DNA of 64,000 bases from Methanoregula sp. (GTDB lineage: Archaea > Halobacteriota > Methanomicrobia > Methanomicrobiales > Methanospirillaceae): positions 35,431-99,430 of the forward strand of contig NZ_JAQTQD010000009.1 in NCBI RefSeq assembly GCF_028712425.1, given 5' to 3'. The number at the start of each line of letters is the position of its first letter. Position 1 is the first letter of the stretch. Position numbers and translations under genes: made by a program. Below the pieces are notes generated by a model that did no database searches, was not told where the DNA came from, and saw only the letters and a list, made by a program, of their open reading frames with translations. Positions 48,378-59,352 of the stretch are shown one piece after another.

Positions 48378-49511
48378 TTACCCAACCTTCCTAATCCTCG
48401 CCATCGCTTCCCTCAGCTTCTCCATCGAAGCCGCGTACGACAGCCGGATCCACCCCGGCGCATAGAACGCACTACCGGGTGTAGCGGCAACATGCCCCTT
48501 GTCGAGCCACCGGGAGGCAACCTCCATATCGTCCCCGGCAACCCGGACAAACGCATAGAACGCACCATCGGCCGGTGCCATCTCATACCCCATGTTCGCA
48601 AGCTCGTCCATCACGTACTTCCGCCGCTTGTCGAACTCCCGGCGCATGTCCTCGACGCACTGCTGGTCGCCTTTGAGCGCCGCAACCCCGCCCCACATGG
48701 CAAAGGTCGTGACCTGGCTGATCGAGTGCTGCTGGACCTTGGACATCTCGGTGATTATCTGCTTTGGTCCAACTGCGTACCCGAGCCGCCAGCCGGTCAT
48801 GGCGTACGCCTTCGAGAACCCGTTGATGGTGATGGTCCGCTGGTGCATGTCGCCGATGGCCGCGAGCGAGAGGTGCTCCCTGCCGTAGATCATCTTCTCG
48901 TAGATCTCGTCCGACATCGCGTACAGGTCTTTGTCCTCGCAGAGATCAGCCACGAGCTTCATGGACTTCTTGTCAAAAACAGCGCCCGTTGGATTTGAGG
49001 GGGAGTTGACCATGATCATCTTGGTCTTCCCATTGACCTTCTCCAGCAGGGAATCGTCGAGCTGGAAGGTCTTTTCGTTGATCTCGTGGAAGACCGGTTT
49101 CCCGCCGGCGATCTGGATGCAGGGCTCGTAACTGACCCAGGCCGGCGTGAGGATGATCGCCTCGTCGCCCGGGTTCAGCACGGCCTCACAGGCCTCATAG
49201 ATCGAGTTCTTCGCGCCGCAGGCAACGATCACCTGCTGCGGGGTGCAGGGGAACCTGTTCTCCCGCTCGATCTTCTCCGCGATTGCGGTTGTCAGCTCGG
49301 GTATGCCGCTGCTCGGGGCATAGTGTGTCTCACCCCGCTTCAGCGCATCGATGCAGGCATCCGTGATGTGCTGCGGGGTGGCGAAGTCGGGCTCCCCGAT
49401 CGAGAGGCTGATGACATCGATCCCCTGCCGCTGCATAGCTTTGGCCTTGTTGGAGATCGCAATCGTCGCTGATTCGGAAACGCCGGCGATCTTCGCCGAC
49501 AGCGGCTTCAT
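48378..49511 (-). CDS. aspC: Aspartate/aromatic aminotransferase, class I (intact)
   Basis: The 377-residue PLP enzyme has all class I landmarks: SIGEPDF, the PLP-phosphate region [20 protein letters not shown] and the Schiff-base lysine in [15 protein letters not shown], with the carboxylate-binding arginine in WIRLSYAAS. Aspartate-type activity is likely, but related aminotransferases look the same. The start overlaps ribH by ATGA. Its 3' end has three partial copies at 29570, 45418 and 46348. Confidence 0.92.
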   Translation of the reverse strand: MKPLSAKIAGVSESATIAISNKAKAMQRQGIDVISLSIGEPDFATPQHITDACIDALKRGETHYAPSSGIPELTTAIAEKIERENRFPCTPQQVIVACGAKNSIYEACEAVLNPGDEAIILTPAWVSYEPCIQIAGGKPVFHEINEKTFQLDDSLLEKVNGKTKMIMVNSPSNPTGAVFDKKSMKLVADLCEDKDLYAMSDEIYEKMIYGREHLSLAAIGDMHQRTITINGFSKAYAMTGWRLGYAVGPKQIITEMSKVQQHSISQVTTFAMWGGVAALKGDQQCVEDMRREFDKRRKYVMDELANMGYEMAPADGAFYAFVRVAGDDMEVASRWLDKGHVAATPGSAFYAPGWIRLSYAASMEKLREAMARIRKVG

Positions 49512-49927
49512 TTCAACCTTTTAACCATCTTGATGGCAGACTCAACGGCCCGCTTTGCGTAATCGATCCGCTCGTTGGCCTCGAGCCGGGTCATGCCGGG
49601 CCCGGAGATGCCGAGCGATACGGGCTTGCCGAACTCTAAGGAGAGGTCGATGATCTTCCGGGCCGCGTGCTGCACCACGATCTCGTCGTGCTGGGTTGCG
49701 CCCTCGATGACGCAGCCGATGGTAACGACCGCGTCGACCTTTCCTGCGGTCAGCAGTTTCTTGATCGCAAGCGGCATGTCGTAGGCGCCGGGCACATACA
49801 TGCACTCGGTCACTTCTGCGCCGAGGAACGCCGCATGCTCGCGGCCCTCGATCTCCATCATATACGTGATGTCGCGGTTGAACTCCGCAACAACGAATCC
49901 CAGTTTTATCGGGTTGGTATCACACAT
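49508..49927 (-). CDS. ribH: 6,7-dimethyl-8-ribityllumazine synthase
   Basis: The 139-residue protein has the lumazine synthase signatures [24 protein letters not shown], and the conserved GATQHDEIV with the active-site histidine. It forms lumazine from the pyrimidinedione and dihydroxybutanone phosphate for riboflavin and, in methanogens, for F420-related and flavin needs. It is coupled to aspC by a four-base overlap and follows ribC on the same strand. Confidence 0.95.
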   Translation of the reverse strand: MCDTNPIKLGFVVAEFNRDITYMMEIEGREHAAFLGAEVTECMYVPGAYDMPLAIKKLLTAGKVDAVVTIGCVIEGATQHDEIVVQHAARKIIDLSLEFGKPVSLGISGPGMTRLEANERIDYAKRAVESAIKMVKRLK

Positions 49928-49971
49928 AGCAGATCATCTCGTCTGGTTGGTCATAAACTTGTTTGGTTGCA

Positions 49972-51560
<1,589 letters not shown>

Positions 51561-51615
51561 ATGGATCTGCTCATAGTATTTTAAGAAAGACGCAATATAA
51601 GTTTGGATAGCGATT
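51561..51615. promoter_or_regulatory. Compact divergent promoter between aminotransferase and purE
   Basis: The 55 bases between the two starts hold a TATA for each side: CTTAAAATAC on the minus side (near 51578-51587) and CAATATAAG on the plus side (near 51592-51600). Each lies about 20-25 bases from its ATG, so both mRNAs would have almost no leader. Confidence 0.55.
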
Positions 51616-52008
51616 ATGGCAGACATTGCGATTGTATCCGGGTCCGCTTCTGATGCGGCGATCACCGACAAGGTGAAAAAAGTCCTTGATGCGAATGGGA
51701 TTTCCTACGATGCACAGATCCTCTCGGCGCACCGCGATCCCGATAAGCTGGATGCCTACATCAAAACCTGCGATGCAAAGATCTACATCGCGATTGCCGG
51801 GCTCTCGGCAGCCCTCCCGGGCGTGATTGCATCAAAGACCGACAAGCCGGTCATCGGTGTGCCAGTTGCCGGGACGCTGAACGGTATGGACGCCCTCCTC
51901 TCCATTGCACAGATGCCAAAAGGGGTCCCGGTTGCAACAGTCGGCGTGGACAACGGCGACAATGCCGCGTGGCTCGCGATCCGGATCCTGAAACTGGTGA
52001 AGAGCTGA
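51616..52008 (+). CDS. purE: 5-(carboxyamino)imidazole ribonucleotide mutase (PurE)
   Basis: The 130-residue protein has the PurE signatures VSGSASDAA near the start, SAHRDPDKL (histidine of the active site) and [12 protein letters not shown], with [24 protein letters not shown]. It acts in purine synthesis on carboxyaminoimidazole ribonucleotide or AIR. It stands alone on the plus strand. Confidence 0.93.
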   Translation: MADIAIVSGSASDAAITDKVKKVLDANGISYDAQILSAHRDPDKLDAYIKTCDAKIYIAIAGLSAALPGVIASKTDKPVIGVPVAGTLNGMDALLSIAQMPKGVPVATVGVDNGDNAAWLAIRILKLVKS

Positions 52009-52146
52009 TCCGGAATTATTCCACTTTTTCTCGTTCTTTCGTTCCGCATCCCTCCCGCAAGTCCGCCGGGCTCCCGGCTAGGAAACGGAATTCGCCAGGC
52101 TGAAAGGGTAAAAATAAGGATCCTCAATAATATCCCGGCAGCCAGG

Positions 52147-52920
52147 TCATTTTTTTAACCTGTCCAAGACAAGGCCGGCAGCATGTTCACCGGAGAGCAG
52201 CATGCCGCCAAACACCGCACCCATCCGGTTCTCGCCGGCGATTGCATTGGCGGCCATCCCGGCAACCACCAGTCCCGGGAAGACCTCTTTTGTGTGCCGG
52301 AGGATCCGGGATTCGGCACGATCCGCCCACATGAAGCTCTCTCCTCTGACTTTAAGATCGCCGCCCTTCTTCTCGACAAGCCGGGCCACAACGGCATCAT
52401 GGCCGGTTGCGTCAACCGTATACCTGCACCGCATGACAAGCGGATCCACATGGAGCCTTCCCATCTCAACAGCAGTCCAGTTGATCACGAGCCCGCTGAT
52501 CCTCCCGTCACCCTTGATCATGACATCCTCGACAGAGGTGAGGTTGAAGAACTCTGCGCCCGCATCACAGGCTGCTGCGGTAAGCCTGGAGACGGCCTCG
52601 ACCGATTTTGCAACATAGTATCCGTCCTGGTAAGGTGTGGACCGGATACCGAACCGGTCCAGCAGGCGCCTGCCCTCCTCCTGTACGACGATGCGGGGGA
52701 ACATCATCCCGCCACCCCACATCCCGCCGCCGACCGACAGTTTCTTTTCGATGACTCCGACCCGAATGCCCTGTTCCGCAATCAGTGCCGCACAGGCCAG
52801 CCCTGACGGGCCTGCGCCCACGACTGCGACATCCAGTTCCATGCAATCGATCAGCGTATTCATCTGGGACGAGAGGATCGCCCTGCTTATGGTAATTTCG
52901 TCCAGTTCCATGGTTGTCAT
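52147..52920 (-). CDS. thi4: Sulfide-dependent thiazole synthase (archaeal Thi4)
   Basis: The 257-residue FAD/NAD-fold protein has VAVVGAGPSGLACA, GGGMWGGGMMFPRIVVQ and DATGHDAVVA. At the position of the sulfur-donating cysteine of yeast Thi4 it has histidine (about residue 157, in RLHVDPL), as in Methanocaldococcus Thi4, which uses free sulfide. It makes the thiazole part of thiamine from NAD and glycine. A ThiN-domain gene lies 21 bases upstream on the same strand. Confidence 0.92.
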   Translation of the reverse strand: MTTMELDEITISRAILSSQMNTLIDCMELDVAVVGAGPSGLACAALIAEQGIRVGVIEKKLSVGGGMWGGGMMFPRIVVQEEGRRLLDRFGIRSTPYQDGYYVAKSVEAVSRLTAAACDAGAEFFNLTSVEDVMIKGDGRISGLVINWTAVEMGRLHVDPLVMRCRYTVDATGHDAVVARLVEKKGGDLKVRGESFMWADRAESRILRHTKEVFPGLVVAGMAANAIAGENRMGAVFGGMLLSGEHAAGLVLDRLKK

Positions 52921-52941
52921 CCTTAATTATGCATAGTACTA

Positions 52942-53571
52942 TTAAGAAAATTGGAAACCTGACAGGATCGCCCCTTTCCCGGTGTCTGCATATTCTCGGG
53001 CAATGCCGCAGAGATCCTGCGCAATACCGAGGGGTTCTTTCCCGATGATGACACAGACCGGTTCCTTCCCCGGCCCCCCGGCATCGCAGATGATATCCGG
53101 TACAACTCCTCCGGCAGCGAGGACGGCTTCGAATGCCTTCCATGACATCGAGGCGCCTTCCCGCATCCGGGTCTCTCCGGGCTCGTCCTTCCGGTCAATC
53201 GTCACAAGGATCCACTCCCGCGATTGGCAATACCTGCGCAACCATGGCAGAAAACCGGGCGGATTGGCAAAATCGATTGCTGCCCTGGCAGAGGGGCTCG
53301 TTTTACGGAGACTGATGACAAGGCGTGCCAGGTGGCCGGAGACGCCGAACCGGATCCTGCCTGCGGCCTGCGGCATGCCGCTGACAAGGGTTATCCTCCC
53401 GTCCACGGCAAGTACCTCTGCGGGGATCTCTGCCTCCGGGGCAGCGTACACTATATTGGTCCTGACTTCAGGAATAAGCAGGGAGAACTCACGGCATGAT
53501 TCCAGCTCGGAAAGGGCAAGCGCCATCCGTCCGAACATCTCGATCTGTTCATCGGTACCAGGGAGGGTCAT
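52942..53571 (-). CDS. ThiN-domain thiamine-phosphate synthase family protein
   Basis: The 209-residue protein matches the ThiN domain: FSLLIPEVRTNIVYAAPEA at ~30-50, VLAVDGRITLVSG, and the C-terminal GGVVPDIICDAGGPGKEP. In archaea ThiN, usually fused to ThiD, joins the pyrimidine and thiazole phosphates. Here it stands alone and precedes thi4, which supports a thiamine role. Some stand-alone ThiN proteins act only as regulators with an added HTH, which is absent here. Confidence 0.83.
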   Translation of the reverse strand: MTLPGTDEQIEMFGRMALALSELESCREFSLLIPEVRTNIVYAAPEAEIPAEVLAVDGRITLVSGMPQAAGRIRFGVSGHLARLVISLRKTSPSARAAIDFANPPGFLPWLRRYCQSREWILVTIDRKDEPGETRMREGASMSWKAFEAVLAAGGVVPDIICDAGGPGKEPVCVIIGKEPLGIAQDLCGIAREYADTGKGAILSGFQFS

Positions 53572-53730
53572 GGTTTTCTCCGGTTTTTTTTATCATAGTA
53601 TTTGCAGGGAACGGTATAATGACCCGCGTGCTGATCCGGCAGTGGTCTGCATCCTGGCAACCGACCGGCTGCCAGTGCATCTTACAAAAGAACCGCCGGG
53701 ATACCGGTGAGGGGCCGGTTGCGGCAGGAT

Positions 53731-54471
53731 TCACAGGGGATTTCCGGTCCTCTTCTTCCCCTTCTTCCTTCCGTGCGGGCACACCCACAGACAGAGCCCG
53801 CAGACGCCGTCCACGCCCAGTTCCTTCCCGAGCTGTTTGTAGTACCGGTCGCAGGCAGCTGCATCAAACCGGGCCTCGCGGGGCTCATCGGGTGAGAACA
53901 CCCGGTCGGTGAACGCATGGACCGGGCAGATGTCCACGCATTCCGTGCACTCCCCGCACCGGGGCTTCATGGGCGAACCGGTCGGCTTGAGCGGGGCATC
54001 GGTCAGGACATTGACCCACCGGACCCGCGGGCCGTGGTCCGGGGTCACGAGGAGGCAGCTCTTTCCGATCCAGCCAAGGCCAGCCAGGTGCGCCCCGAGC
54101 TTCTGCGAGAAGGGCCCGGCGATCTTCTCGTCGCTTGTCCGTTTCGACGCGGGAACGGGAAATGCTGAGTGGCCTTCCTCCTGCAGCAGGCCGGCGACTC
54201 GCAGAGCGATCTGATCGAGCGTCGCGTTGACAACATCGTAGGTTGTGTGCCGGTACAGGATCGCCCCCGCTTTGTCCTTCTCCGGCAGGAGGTCGACAAT
54301 GCTGTCCTGCAGGCGTATTCCTGCGACCACGGAGCGGGGGTACCGTGCCAAACGTTCCCCGCCCTGCGCCCGGATGGCGTCCTCTGCCGGGGTAAGGTCC
54401 GCGATCCCGAAATAGTCGGCGCCGAGCGAGAGGGCGAGCGTGCGGATTTTTGCCGCGAAGTCCGGAGTCAT
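53731..54471 (-). CDS. QueG-like 4Fe-4S double-cluster protein
   Basis: The 246-residue protein starts with an epoxyqueuosine-reductase-like domain (LGADYFGIADLTPAED, GAHLAGLGWIGKSCLLVTP) and carries ferredoxin cysteines CGECTECVDICPVHAF and CGLCLWVCPHG for two 4Fe-4S clusters. It is shorter than QueG and lacks the C-terminal HEAT part; archaea generally do not make queuosine, so the electron acceptor is unknown. It stands alone, 160 bases before the ThiN-domain gene on the same strand. Confidence 0.85.
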   Translation of the reverse strand: MTPDFAAKIRTLALSLGADYFGIADLTPAEDAIRAQGGERLARYPRSVVAGIRLQDSIVDLLPEKDKAGAILYRHTTYDVVNATLDQIALRVAGLLQEEGHSAFPVPASKRTSDEKIAGPFSQKLGAHLAGLGWIGKSCLLVTPDHGPRVRWVNVLTDAPLKPTGSPMKPRCGECTECVDICPVHAFTDRVFSPDEPREARFDAAACDRYYKQLGKELGVDGVCGLCLWVCPHGRKKGKKRTGNPL

Positions 54472-54627
54472 ACTGGTTCAACCGTGAGATTCGATGCATA
54501 TTCAGGATGGCGGTTGGAGAGGATCTTCAGAAATGAGACTTTTCCCGAGTATTACCAATGATTTATGAAATCTTAAAGATAATTTATTTACATCGAACAA
54601 TTTTCTCTTGTACTCAGGAGCTGTATC

Positions 54628-55467
54628 ATGATTCCAAAATCCTGCATCATCATCGGTCTTGCAGTGTTTCTCCTGTTCCTGGCACTTCCTGTATCGGCGA
54701 CGCCCATCCCCATTGCCTTCAAAGGGATCGTTACCGGGTTGAATGAGATGAACCAGACCCTTACGGTTCGCGCCGAATGCGAAAATTACCCCTGCCAGTA
54801 TACCCTGACTGGCCACTTCTCAGCAAGAGTCCCGAACGCTGAAGTCTTTTCTCGCGTGAAGGAAGGGGATCTCGTCGAGGTGGTCTTCAAGGACTGGACC
54901 TTCCATGTCACGGATCCCTCCACGGGATATACCCTCCCGTCGGCTGAAACTCGCGATCTCCGCAGGTGGTACACGATTCAGCGCCTCGCCACCCTGCCCG
55001 GCACGGACACCCTCATCGCAACGGAACTCTTCGGAGATACCGCGGTCAACCGTGTACCGTTCCCGGAGGAATATACCCTCCAGTACCGTCTCGATGGACC
55101 GAGTCCCGCAGTATACGATTTCCAGTCGTTTCCCCCAGAAACGATCGTGAATATTTCCGTCAAGCGGGGGTCCGGACCGGAGCGGACGGTAACCCTCGCG
55201 ACTGATGAATCCTGCGATATATCCGATCATCAGAACGGATCCGCGATGCTGGTGAAATTTATCGGGGGCTACGATCCGAGCTATTATGCGTCAAAGGCCT
55301 GCCCCTGCGCCAATTATCATATCCGCGTGCTATCCAGTGAAGAGCTCTCTTATGTCACCCTTATGAAAAGGACACCGGCCCGGCAAGCCGGCAGTCCCCT
55401 GCCATTTATGGTCGTCCTGGCGATAGCAACAATCCTTTTGAGTGTGGGTGCAACCCGGCGCCAGTAA
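54628..55467 (+). CDS. Exported protein with C-terminal membrane helix, unknown function
   Basis: The 279-residue protein has a signal peptide (IIGLAVFLLFLALPVSAT), an OB-like N-terminal part (FKGIVTGLNEMNQTLTVRAE, GDLVEVVFKDW), further beta-rich sequence with cysteines (KACPCANYH), and a C-terminal helix (FMVVLAIATILLSVGA) with RRQ. No family is recognised. It stands alone between two minus-strand genes. Confidence 0.7.
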   Translation: MIPKSCIIIGLAVFLLFLALPVSATPIPIAFKGIVTGLNEMNQTLTVRAECENYPCQYTLTGHFSARVPNAEVFSRVKEGDLVEVVFKDWTFHVTDPSTGYTLPSAETRDLRRWYTIQRLATLPGTDTLIATELFGDTAVNRVPFPEEYTLQYRLDGPSPAVYDFQSFPPETIVNISVKRGSGPERTVTLATDESCDISDHQNGSAMLVKFIGGYDPSYYASKACPCANYHIRVLSSEELSYVTLMKRTPARQAGSPLPFMVVLAIATILLSVGATRRQ

Positions 55468-55555
55468 CAGCGCAAAAAATGAGGAAATAGTGAGAGGGGG
55501 TGGTCTCGGCAGGAAGTGTGCCGATCCGTATCACGAGTGTCTATGGTTCCGCAGT

Positions 55556-56311
55556 TCAGACTTTCTGCATCACAAAGAACGTGTACCCGTACCACCGCTT
55601 GTACTGCCGGTACATGTACGCCTCATGCTCCAGTGCATCGAGAAGGGCGGCATCTTCGGGAATCGATCCGTGCGTCTTCCTGAGCTCCGCAACCCGGGCC
55701 TGCAGCGGGACAAGGTAATTCTCCCACCACCCTTCTTCCGGCAGCCGGTAGGTTGCAACAAGCCGGAGTCCGGTCCGCTTCACCCGTTCCTTCATCTCTT
55801 CTTCGGGCACAGGCACGTATCCCTCGTTCTCCCACCATTCCCTGAGCTCTTTGGGAGGGTTTGTCTCGAACCAGTCGGTATCGGACACGACCATGTACCC
55901 GCCCTTTTTCAGGAGCGGCTTCCAGAGGTTGAGGCCCTGCTCGAATCCGACAATGAAGATGGCGCCTTCAGACCAGATAAGGTCAAACGATCTCTTGTCG
56001 AACGGCAGGGCATCCATGGAGGCACAGACCGTTTTGACCCGGTGTGCCATGCCGGCTTTTCTGACCCATGCATCGACCTTATCCAAAAACGGCTGGTGGT
56101 TGTCAACAGCCGTGATCGTGCCTGTCGTGAGGGCGGCAAGGTCGCGTGTCTGCGTCCCGCTCCCGCATCCTACATCAAGGATTTTTGCGTCCCGGGGAAC
56201 GGAGGGGATAAGCGACCACACCTTCCGGGTCGCTTCACGGGTGCCCGGCCCCTGCCGCGGAAGAGATTCGAAAATCCGGTAAAAAAACGGCGGTAATTGG
56301 GGTAATGACAT
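55556..56311 (-). CDS. Class I SAM-dependent methyltransferase
   Basis: The 251-residue protein has motif I KILDVGCGSGTQTRDLA at ~45-60, ITAVDNHQPFL after it and FDLIWSEGAIF as motif II/III region. The C-terminal part (VPVPEEEMKERVKRTG) is like methyltransferases acting on small molecules. No substrate can be assigned; neighbours give no hint. Confidence 0.85.
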   Translation of the reverse strand: MSLPQLPPFFYRIFESLPRQGPGTREATRKVWSLIPSVPRDAKILDVGCGSGTQTRDLAALTTGTITAVDNHQPFLDKVDAWVRKAGMAHRVKTVCASMDALPFDKRSFDLIWSEGAIFIVGFEQGLNLWKPLLKKGGYMVVSDTDWFETNPPKELREWWENEGYVPVPEEEMKERVKRTGLRLVATYRLPEEGWWENYLVPLQARVAELRKTHGSIPEDAALLDALEHEAYMYRQYKRWYGYTFFVMQKV

Positions 56312-56769
56312 GATGCATAGCTGTTACACAGGGTGTAATGAGTGCCTTGTGGTCGGAGGGTTTGTCACCCTTCAAAAGAGGGCGGGGGGTGTTTCCCCGG
56401 CCGTCGGTCTGCTGCTGGTGCCAATGCAATGATACAAAGGTGAATCGGGCGAGGCTGCCTGTGTATGATGGTTTCATCCGTACTACTGGAGGAGGGGCTC
56501 CGTCACGGCCGGAACGGGCAGTGAAGGAGCGTGATGAAAGATCTCCCACAACACGGACAGCGGCGTGTCCCTCCGTTCGTTTCCGGTATGGCTGCGGAAA
56601 CGCTCATTGCTTCCGGCACAGTTCCTGCGGATCATCTGTCTGGTCATGGTTGTTCTCTCCTGCCCGGTTGTTCCGGGCCTGATACAGTGGTTGGATGCGG
56701 GGGTATATAGCGGGCAGGATGTTGGAACAATTCGCAGGTTTTTTTTCCAGCCTGCCGACGGTGATCTCC
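56312..56769. other. Gene-free region
   Basis: No supported gene between the methyltransferase and MFS genes. Frames here are open mostly as extensions of shadow frames. Short hairpins such as GGGGTGTTTCCCC (near 56389-56398) and AGGGTTTGTCACCCT (56358-56372) are visible. A TATA-like GGTATATAG at 56703 has no gene behind it. Confidence 0.5.
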
Positions 56770-57999
56770 TTACCGTTCCACGGGTGCGGGAGCGGCAGTC
56801 TTCAGCTCCACTGGGCGGCTCCTCCCGACGGCCAGGAGGACCGGGACGGCGATGAGCGTGACCGCAGCGGTCGCGAAGAAGACTGCATGGATCCCCGCGG
56901 TGTCCATCACGATCCCGAAGATGACGGGGACAACCATCAGGCCGATGCCCTGAGCCATGCTGGCGATGCCCGCGGCAGCGCCCTGGCCGGTCTCCCGGCC
57001 GGCAATGGTCACCAGTGCTGCAATGGTGGTGAGCGAGAGGCCAAAGCCGCAGCCGAGCACGATGACGGCGCCCAGGTATTCGGCGAAGGTCGCGGAAAGC
57101 CCGATGCCGAACGAGGCTGTGGCGATCACCGCTATGCCAATAGCCAGGAGGAAGTACTTGTTGGACCGGTCCACGATCCTGCCGGAGAGCTTCTGGACCC
57201 CGGCCATGATGACGGTCCCGACAAAGATCAGGACGCCTACTTCCGTTCCGGTGAAGTGCTGCACCGTCCCGGTAATAACGGGGAGGTACACGAGATACGT
57301 TGCGTACGCTACCGAGTACACGAGGTAGAAGAACACCGGTATCCGGAGGGCCGGGTGGCAGGCTGCCGTAAGGAATGGGACGGGGTCGCGGGGCTTTGCC
57401 CGGTGATCGGGAAGGAACCGGAAACAGACAACCGCAGTGACGGCCGTGATGAGGGAGAGGCAGAGAAACGCCGCGGAGATGTCCAGGTAGTCCATCAGGA
57501 CCCCGCTGATAAGGGGGCCAAAGCTCATCCCGAGGAACGCCGCGCTGTGGAAGCCGCCCATCATCCGCCCCTCTTCCCCGACATCCGCAATGTCCCCCAT
57601 GTACGCGATGGCAATGGGGAAGACCATCGCTGCCGCGATGCCATGGAGGAACCGGATGAGCGTCAGCAGGTAGACCGAGTCCGCGAGCACGTACAAGGCG
57701 GAGAAGAGGGAGTACCCGGCAAGGCCGATGAGGAGGAGATTCCTCCGGCCACAGGAATCCGACATCGCGCCAAAGACCGGCAAAAAGACCGTCCTCGACA
57801 GGGCAAAGGAGGAGAAGATGACACCTATCCAGAAGCCGGTTGCCCCCATCAGCTGTGCGTAGATTGGCAGGGCGGGAGTGATGATCCCGATCCCGAGCAT
57901 GGTGGCAAAGGCGGTAAAGCAGAGGAGGAATGCCGCGAGGCGCTTCCGTTCCGGGTCCATCCTTCCTGATTCCGCTCCGCTGGTCTCTGCCACCGCCAT
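56770..57999 (-). CDS. MFS transporter, drug/product efflux type
   Basis: The 409-residue protein has 12 predicted helices, with the MFS loop motif GAMSDSCGRRNLLLIG between helices 2 and 3 and the antiporter-like GPLISGVLMD in helix 5. A start at ATG 57999 or at the in-frame ATG at 57960 (MDPERKRL) is possible. It is the last gene of a STAS-GNAT-ATP-grasp-MFS run, which suggests export of the product of the ATP-grasp enzyme, as in the bacilysin cluster; inference. Confidence 0.85.
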   Translation of the reverse strand: MAVAETSGAESGRMDPERKRLAAFLLCFTAFATMLGIGIITPALPIYAQLMGATGFWIGVIFSSFALSRTVFLPVFGAMSDSCGRRNLLLIGLAGYSLFSALYVLADSVYLLTLIRFLHGIAAAMVFPIAIAYMGDIADVGEEGRMMGGFHSAAFLGMSFGPLISGVLMDYLDISAAFLCLSLITAVTAVVCFRFLPDHRAKPRDPVPFLTAACHPALRIPVFFYLVYSVAYATYLVYLPVITGTVQHFTGTEVGVLIFVGTVIMAGVQKLSGRIVDRSNKYFLLAIGIAVIATASFGIGLSATFAEYLGAVIVLGCGFGLSLTTIAALVTIAGRETGQGAAAGIASMAQGIGLMVVPVIFGIVMDTAGIHAVFFATAAVTLIAVPVLLAVGRSRPVELKTAAPAPVER

Positions 58000-58032
58000 G
58001 GTTGATCACGACCGGATAAGGTACTACCTTCC

Positions 58033-59331
58033 TCAGATGCTGAAGAGTTCGTTCTCCTGGTAGGTTTCGAAGTCACGGATGCGACGGTAATCTTCGAGGA
58101 TGACCCGGGGGTCCTTGTGGATCAGGAAGACCTTTGCCGGGCTTGTCATCATGTCGACGGTCCGGTTCACGTGCCAGTCGCTGATGAGGTTGACGAAATC
58201 GCCCCGTGCACAGCTCTTGAGCCGGGCCAGCATCTCGATGGCCGCGATCTCGCCTTCGGGTGTCCCCTCGTGCTGTGCAATCAGGTGCTTTCTGATCATG
58301 TGACGCTTCAGGTGGTACGGCTTGTCGATGGTCTCCAGGAATCTCTCCGGATCGCTGTATGCCGCAACCATCAGGTCGACCTGGCACTGGCCGGAGCAGC
58401 TGACGATGAGATCGGGAGGGATCGTCCCGCCCATGATACGGGCTCCGGACTCGATTAAGAGCGGGCCCTTCTCCGTGAGCATGATCTCCGTGTGGGCAGC
58501 CCCGTACCGGATCCCGAGGGCATCGAGGACAGAGAAGGCATACCGGACCAGCTCCATCAGCTGTCCCTCAGGCCAGTCGTGGAGGCGGGTGCAGTCGTAC
58601 ACATTTCCTACGCCCTCGACCTTGACCTTCCTGTACTGCCAGAGCTCGGCAAGGCGGTGCTTCCCGTTCCAGGAGACGGTATTGACCCCGAACTCCGTCC
58701 CGCAGAGGCGCTCCTCGATAAGAACCTCGGTGTTCTTGTCCCCCAGGTGGTTGGTCGTCCCGATGAGGTTCCGGAACGCGGAAAGGACCTCCTCCTCGGT
58801 CGAGCAGAACGTGACTCCTTCCGTGGAGGCGCTGCTCATGGGCTTGATTACGACCTCTGCAAACGACCCGGCCCGGAACCAGGCGATCAGTTCGTTCTCG
58901 TCTTGTGTGCAGATGAACTGCTTTGTCCTGACTCCCTTATCCTGGAGCGCACACTGCATCCGGAACTTGTTGCGCCGGGCAACCGACTGCGCCGTCCCGT
59001 TCGAGAAAAGCCCCATCCGCCCGCTCAGCGCGTCTGCAAACGGGACGCCCATCTCGCTGCCCGGGATGATCCCGATGACCGCATACCGGTCCAGCTGCCG
59101 GACAACGGCGTCCAGGTCCCCGCGGAACACGATCTTGTCGGTGAACAGGGGGTCCTCCAGGTAGTCTTCCGCATTGTTCTTTTTTAAGTATTTCTCGGGA
59201 AAGGTCTCGTGGCTGAGCACCTCGATGCAGGGGATCCCCTGCATCAGGAACCGGGACGCCAGCACCCTGCCGGATGTTGCAAACCCGTCCACCAGGACAA
59301 CGGCTTTCTGTCTCCTGTCTTTTGTGACCAT
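58033..59331 (-). CDS. ATP-grasp ligase (amino-acid-ligase-like)
   Basis: The 432-residue protein has an N-terminal pre-ATP-grasp fold (KAVVLVDGFATSG), the ATP lysine and loop in VVIKPMSSASTEGV, and the metal-binding end AAHTEIMLTEKGPLLIESGARIMGG. This order and length resemble BacD-type L-amino-acid ligases and carnosine-synthase-like enzymes, which join an amino acid to another amine with ATP cleavage to ADP. An MFS gene follows 33 bases later and a GNAT gene precedes it. The product is unknown. Confidence 0.85.
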   Translation of the reverse strand: MVTKDRRQKAVVLVDGFATSGRVLASRFLMQGIPCIEVLSHETFPEKYLKKNNAEDYLEDPLFTDKIVFRGDLDAVVRQLDRYAVIGIIPGSEMGVPFADALSGRMGLFSNGTAQSVARRNKFRMQCALQDKGVRTKQFICTQDENELIAWFRAGSFAEVVIKPMSSASTEGVTFCSTEEEVLSAFRNLIGTTNHLGDKNTEVLIEERLCGTEFGVNTVSWNGKHRLAELWQYRKVKVEGVGNVYDCTRLHDWPEGQLMELVRYAFSVLDALGIRYGAAHTEIMLTEKGPLLIESGARIMGGTIPPDLIVSCSGQCQVDLMVAAYSDPERFLETIDKPYHLKRHMIRKHLIAQHEGTPEGEIAAIEMLARLKSCARGDFVNLISDWHVNRTVDMMTSPAKVFLIHKDPRVILEDYRRIRDFETYQENELFSI

Positions 59332-59352
59332 GATTATTTCTCCGATGGTTTT

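Noticed and set aside
56483..58009. 508-codon minus-strand frame opposite in phase to the MFS gene
   Set aside because: It is rich in Arg/His/Pro with no fold or start context and fully overlaps the clear MFS gene; GC-rich codon bias creates such shadow frames.
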